A stretch of DNA of 21,331 nucleotides from the NCBI GenBank assembly GCA_031127185.1, contig JARIET010000005.1, positions 1-21,331 on the forward strand, given 5' to 3'. The stretch is from Gemmatimonadota bacterium. GTDB lineage: Bacteria; Gemmatimonadota; Gemmatimonadetes; Gemmatimonadales; Gemmatimonadaceae. Below the pieces are notes generated by a model that saw nothing but the letters and a program-made list of their open reading frames with translations, ran no database searches and was not told the DNA's origin. Of this stretch, positions 18,063 through 21,331 are shown piece after piece (position 1 is the first letter of the stretch; each line of letters begins with the position of its first letter). The translations under genes were made by a program, and so were the position numbers.

Positions 18063-19061
18063 ATGACCGACCCCTCGCAGCTCATTGAATACGTTGGCCG
18101 GTTCCGCCTCACACGCCGCATTGCGCGCGGCGGCATGGCCACCGTCTACGAGGCCGAGCAAGTCGGCGATCGCGGGTTCACCAAGCGCGTTGCGCTCAAG
18201 GTGATCCATGAGAAGTACGCCCGGGAACCGGAATGGCTCCAGCTGTTCATTGATGAAGCCAAACTCTCCGCGAACCTCGTGCACGGCAACATCGTGCAGA
18301 TCTTCCAGTTCGAGGAAGTGAAGGGCCAGTTCTACATGGCGATGGAGTACATCCGTGGCGTCACCGTGCGGGCACTCATTGACCGCCATCGCGCACTCGA
18401 CGAACCGCTGCAGCCCGCCCTCGCTGCGTACATCGTGAGCCGCGTCTGCCGCGCGCTTGATTTCGCGCACAACTTCGTCGACGATCTGGGTCGCCGGTTG
18501 CACATCGTGCACCGTGACGTCTCACCAGGGAACATCCTGCTCACCTGGGATGGCCAGGTCAAACTCGGCGACTTCGGCATCGCCAAGGCGCGGACCATGC
18601 ACGACCCGGCCGAGGCCAATCACCTCACCATCGGCAAGAAACACTACATGAGCCCGGAACAGGTGCTCGGTATGCCTGTGGACTGGCGTACCGACATCTT
18701 CTCGACGTCGGTCGTGCTCTTTGAGCTGTTGGCACGAGAGCAGTTGTTTCGCGAGATCGAGACCGAGCTGGCGATGGATGAAGTGACCATCGCCCCGACG
18801 CCGAACATCCCGCGGCTCCTGCCCGATGTGGACCAGGGGTTGGCGGGACTGATCACGCTCGGAATCTCAAAGGCTCCCACGGTGCGGCCCAACGCCGCGA
18901 TGCTCGGACTCGCATTGGACCAGTGGTGCCAGAAGCAGGGTGACATCGTGTCGCCTGAGCGCCTGCAAGCGCACCTGGCCAAGGTGTTTCCGTCCACGTA
19001 TGCACCCCCGGTTCAGGCGCGCGACGCGGGCGGCGGCCTTCCGAACTCCTCCCCCATCTAG
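18063..19061 (+). CDS. Soluble Hanks-type serine/threonine protein kinase
   Basis: A 332-residue kinase. The glycine-rich loop is IARGGMATVYEAE (20-32), the ATP lysine K46 in VALKVI, the helix C glutamate E65, the catalytic loop HRDVSPGN (150-157) with D152 and N157, DFG at 170-172 and the MSPEQ equivalent of APE at 196-200. The usual lysine two residues after the catalytic aspartate (HRDxK) is a serine here, a variant I recall from other bacterial kinases, so activity is still likely. No transmembrane helix, PASTA or other sensor domain follows; the last 30 residues are a loose tail. The frame is open upstream to 17940, overlapping the divergent gene, but ATG 18063 begins just before the kinase fold. 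There is no Shine-Dalgarno sequence; CACCTCCT, an anti-Shine-Dalgarno-like string, precedes it. GTG 18036 is an alternative start. Substrates unknown. Confidence 0.92.
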   Translation: MTDPSQLIEYVGRFRLTRRIARGGMATVYEAEQVGDRGFTKRVALKVIHEKYAREPEWLQLFIDEAKLSANLVHGNIVQIFQFEEVKGQFYMAMEYIRGVTVRALIDRHRALDEPLQPALAAYIVSRVCRALDFAHNFVDDLGRRLHIVHRDVSPGNILLTWDGQVKLGDFGIAKARTMHDPAEANHLTIGKKHYMSPEQVLGMPVDWRTDIFSTSVVLFELLAREQLFREIETELAMDEVTIAPTPNIPRLLPDVDQGLAGLITLGISKAPTVRPNAAMLGLALDQWCQKQGDIVSPERLQAHLAKVFPSTYAPPVQARDAGGGLPNSSPI

Positions 19062-19070
19062 CTTTCGCGC

Positions 19071-19622
19071 ATGGCACCCAAGATCTACACCAAGACCGGC
19101 GACGACGGCCGCACGGCGCTTTTTGGCGGCGGTCGCGTTGACAAGGACGACCTGCGCGTCTCGGCGTACGGCGACGTGGACGAGTTGAACGCCGTCATCG
19201 GGCTGGCGCGGTCGGCAGAAATGATGCCTCGTATTGACGAAGTCCTGGCGCCGGTCCAGCGCGACCTGTTTGCCATCGGTGCACTGCTCGCCACGCCGCA
19301 CCCGGAAGAACACCGGAAGCAACTCGAAAAGGCGCGGATCAGCGACAAGCGTATCGCCCAGCTCGAGCAGGCGATCGACGATGGTGAGGGGGAACTCGAG
19401 CCGCTGAAGGCGTTCATCATGCCAGGCGGCACGCACAAGGCGTCCGCGCTGCACGTTGCCCGCACCGTCTGCCGGCGCGCGGAGCGCGCTGTGGTACGCC
19501 TCAGGAAGAGTGAAGAAGTGCCGCCGATCGTGGTCATCTACCTGAATAGGCTCTCTGACCTGCTCTTCGTGCTCGCGCGGGTGGCGAACCACCGCGCAGG
19601 CGCTGGCGAAGTCACCTGGTAG
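19071..19622 (+). CDS. PduO-type cob(I)alamin adenosyltransferase
   Basis: A 183-residue enzyme that transfers the adenosyl group of ATP to cob(I)alamin, giving adenosylcobalamin. Family marks: the N-terminal ATP-binding stretch TKTGDDGRTALFGGGRV (7-23), KDDLRVSAYGDVDELNA (25-41), the helical RTVCRRAERAVV (131-142) and YLNRLSDLLFVLAR (157-170). These arginine and glutamate residues belong to the PduO/MMAB active site. Length is normal for the stand-alone form. The ATG is 10 bases after the kinase stop, with no clear Shine-Dalgarno sequence, and the next gene starts 15 bases after its stop, so the three genes are probably co-transcribed. No cobalamin riboswitch is visible; the 9-base gap could not hold one. 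No adenosylcobalamin-dependent enzyme is in this window. Confidence 0.95.
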   Translation: MAPKIYTKTGDDGRTALFGGGRVDKDDLRVSAYGDVDELNAVIGLARSAEMMPRIDEVLAPVQRDLFAIGALLATPHPEEHRKQLEKARISDKRIAQLEQAIDDGEGELEPLKAFIMPGGTHKASALHVARTVCRRAERAVVRLRKSEEVPPIVVIYLNRLSDLLFVLARVANHRAGAGEVTW

Positions 19623-19636
19623 ACGCGAGTTCGGCG

Positions 19637-20755
19637 GTGACCGGCGGCGAGTGGGAAGCAGGCACCAAGGCTGCGGCGCTCGACCTGCACGGGTCGCACA
19701 TCGTCATCGGCCAGCCGTTGGACCGTGCCGGCGCCACCGCGATCCGCGAGGCCATTGCGGGCCGCCGCGCCGCGATCATCACGGACACGAATGTTGCCCC
19801 CCTCCATGCCGCGCCGCTCGCCGACCGACTCGGCGTCGATGCCGACGCAATTCTGACGATCACCGCTGGAGAAGGGAGTAAAACGCGCGACGAGTGGGCG
19901 CGATTGACTGATTCGCTGCTGGCGCGGGGGTACGGGCGCGACTCCGTGATTATCGCCGTCGGCGGCGGCGTGGTGGGCGATCTCGCCGGGTTCGTCGCCG
20001 CCACCTACATGCGCGGCATTGCAGTCATCCAAGTTCCGACCACGCTGCTGGCGATGGTCGACGCGGCCGTAGGCGGGAAAACCGGGGTCGATGCAGCCGC
20101 CGGGAAGAACCTCATCGGCGCCTTCCATCGGCCGATCCTGGTAGTCGCAGACCCGGCGACCCTGGCCACGCTCCCCGACGTACAGTTCCGGAATGGACTC
20201 GGCGAAGCGCTGAAGCACGCGCTCATCACATCGGCGGCCGAGCTGCGATGGCTGGTGGACCGCGCGCCGCTCCTCGCAGCGGGTGAAGCGCGGCCGGTCG
20301 CATTGCTCGCGGATCTGGTGGAACGCAACATCCGCATCAAGACCGACATCGTCGCGCGCGACGAGCGAGAGTCGGGACCGCGCAAGATGCTGAACTTCGG
20401 CCATACCATCGGACACGCAGTTGAGTCGGTGTCCGGATACAGCCTGCTGCACGGTGAATGCGTGGGCATCGGAATGCGCGCCGAAGCAATGATTGCCGCC
20501 AAACTCGGCCTCGCCTCGCCGGTGCTTGCCGGGCAAATCACCGGAGCGCTGGGCACGCTCGGACTCCCGCTGCGTCCACCCCATCGTCTGGATCCAATGG
20601 CTGTTGGCGCCGCGACTCGCAGCGACAAAAAGGCCCGCGCGGGTGTGATTGAGTACGCCCTGCTTGCGGACATCGGCGTGCCGGCGAACGGCGGCCACGC
20701 GTACGGCACTCCAGTTCCGGAGCGCGTCGCCCGTGAGGCGATAGCAGATTTGTGA
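19637..20755 (+). CDS. aroB: 3-dehydroquinate synthase
   Basis: Second step of the shikimate pathway: conversion of 3-deoxy-arabino-heptulosonate 7-phosphate to 3-dehydroquinate, NAD+- and metal-dependent, in the cytoplasm. Clear family motifs: GEGSKT (78-83), VGGGVVGDLAGFVA (108-121), VPTTLLAMVDAAVGGKTGVD (133-152), KNLIGAFH (157-164). Likely metal ligands are E190 (GLGEALKH), H256 (NFGHTIGH) and H272 (LLHGE). The length of 372 residues is normal. The start is GTG at 19637, 15 bases after the adenosyltransferase stop; the first 18 or so residues are not conserved, so a slightly later start is possible. It closes the kinase-adenosyltransferase-aroB string; the following 197 bases hold the promoter of the next gene. 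No other shikimate gene is nearby. Confidence 0.97.
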   Translation: MTGGEWEAGTKAAALDLHGSHIVIGQPLDRAGATAIREAIAGRRAAIITDTNVAPLHAAPLADRLGVDADAILTITAGEGSKTRDEWARLTDSLLARGYGRDSVIIAVGGGVVGDLAGFVAATYMRGIAVIQVPTTLLAMVDAAVGGKTGVDAAAGKNLIGAFHRPILVVADPATLATLPDVQFRNGLGEALKHALITSAAELRWLVDRAPLLAAGEARPVALLADLVERNIRIKTDIVARDERESGPRKMLNFGHTIGHAVESVSGYSLLHGECVGIGMRAEAMIAAKLGLASPVLAGQITGALGTLGLPLRPPHRLDPMAVGAATRSDKKARAGVIEYALLADIGVPANGGHAYGTPVPERVAREAIADL

Positions 20756-20833
20756 TGCTGCCGTAACCCGTTGCCAAATCAGTAGTTAGAGTTCGCCTGT
20801 GGGGCCTGACTCGGTTGGCATGACGCTTGGGTG

Positions 20834-20862
20834 TTGACCGCCATTGTACTCGCACATAACGT
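20834..20862 (+). promoter_or_regulatory. Likely housekeeping-type promoter of the sigma factor gene
   Basis: TTGACC (20834-20839), a 17-base spacer and TAACGT (20857-20862). The -35 matches five of six consensus bases; the -10 keeps the key T1, A2 and T6. Transcription would start near 20869, giving a leader of about 84 bases before the ATG at 20953. This is the most conventional promoter in the window, in the longest intergenic gap (20756-20952), where I see no gene. Confidence 0.55.
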
Positions 20863-20952
20863 GCGCGTCCTTACCGAACATCGGCGCGTACCGGTTGGCT
20901 CCGCTCTTTCCGGTCCGTGCGCTCTACAACCCACCGTCCTACCGGGGTGTGT

Positions 20953-21331
20953 ATGCAGCATGCGATGCAGTCGAAGAGTCGCTCGTTTTTTCGCTCTTCG
21001 CCCTCGTCAGCGTTCGATCAGTACCTGCATGACATCCAGAAGCTCCCCCTGATCACCGACCCCGCCGAGGAAAAGCGTCTCGCGCGGCTGGCACAGAAGG
21101 GTGACGAACAGGCCGCCGAGCGCCTCGTCACCGCGAACCTCAGGTTCGTCATTTCATACGTAAAGAAGTATCAGGGCCACGGACTCGATCTCTCCGAGCT
21201 CGTTGCCATCGGCAACGAAGGACTGCTCAAGGCGGTCCGCAAGTTCGACCCCGACCAAGGCGTCAAGTTCATTTCGTACGCCGTGTGGTGGGTGCGCCAG
21301 GCCGTACTGAAGGCGCTTGCAGAGCAGACCC
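20953..21331 (+). CDS. RpoD/SigA-type sigma-70 factor (3' end cut by window)
   Basis: The first 126 codons of a primary-type sigma factor; the frame is open at the window end. After a short Ser/Lys/Arg-rich lead (about 20 residues) comes FDQYLHDIQKLPLITDPAEE, a compact region 1.2. Region 2 follows: AAERLVTANLRFVISYVKKYQGHG (core-RNA-polymerase binding), LVAIGNEGLLKAVRKFDPDQGVKF, then SYAVWWVRQAVLKALAEQT, the region 2.3-2.4 segment that melts and reads the -10 element. There is no long region 1.1, so it resembles the short RpoD-like factors of Gemmatimonadota and some other phyla rather than E. coli RpoD. ATG 20953 has GGGGTG at modest spacing upstream and is preferred; ATG 20965 is possible. 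The gene has its own promoter and leader. Whether it is the primary or an alternative group 2 factor cannot be settled here. Confidence 0.93.
   Translation, partial: MQHAMQSKSRSFFRSSPSSAFDQYLHDIQKLPLITDPAEEKRLARLAQKGDEQAAERLVTANLRFVISYVKKYQGHGLDLSELVAIGNEGLLKAVRKFDPDQGVKFISYAVWWVRQAVLKALAEQT

Noticed and set aside
19062-19070. Cobalamin riboswitch before the adenosyltransferase
   Set aside because: The gap from the kinase stop is nine bases, far too short, and no B12-box-like string was seen near the end of the kinase gene.
19538-20698. Open frame of 386 codons on the minus strand
   Set aside because: Antisense to aroB, which has all family motifs; no recognisable domain.

Overview
The window is a gene-dense, GC-rich bacterial chromosome segment with 15 protein-coding genes, two of them cut by the window ends. 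No gap reaches 300 bases; the longest, about 197 bases, lies before the last gene. I saw no tRNA, rRNA, CRISPR array, insertion sequence or phage gene. The envelope genes (a TamA/TamB pair) indicate a Gram-negative, double-membraned organism. GTG and TTG starts are common, Shine-Dalgarno sequences are mostly weak, and the last gene is a short RpoD-type sigma factor. From memory this fits Gemmatimonadota best, but that is inference and was not tested by any search.

Layout. (A) Positions 1-3892, minus strand, four genes coupled by overlaps or zero spacing: an EamA-type transporter, a HAD phosphatase, an unrecognised 164-residue protein, and a secreted M14 zinc carboxypeptidase whose C terminus is cut by the window start. 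(B) 3930-4352, plus strand, one small DUF6941-like gene, divergent from block A across a 37-base gap with mirror-symmetric -10-like elements. (C) 4360-17986, minus strand, a seven-gene string with gaps of 26 bases or less: thioredoxin-reductase-like ferredoxin/flavodoxin-NADP reductase, TamA-like Omp85 protein, TamB-like protein, large soluble GAF/PAS histidine kinase, NtrC-like response regulator, small four-CxxC zinc protein, and P1-family (S58) autoprocessing peptidase. (D) 18063-20755, plus strand: soluble Ser/Thr kinase, PduO-type cobalamin adenosyltransferase, 3-dehydroquinate synthase (aroB). (E) From 20953 to the window end, plus strand: the sigma factor with its own likely promoter.

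How the genes may work together. Block C is the most interesting part. An outer-membrane assembly pair is followed, with near-zero spacing, by a two-component system with no membrane anchor and many sensory domains. Its regulator looks like a sigma-54 activator but has lost the GAFTGA loop used to contact sigma-54, at unchanged length, so it probably does not act as a classical enhancer-binding protein. One reading is that this system tunes envelope biogenesis in response to a cytoplasmic, perhaps redox, signal, since a ferredoxin/flavodoxin-NADP reductase heads the same string. That link rests on gene order alone. The other genes look like housekeeping or peptide-scavenging functions.
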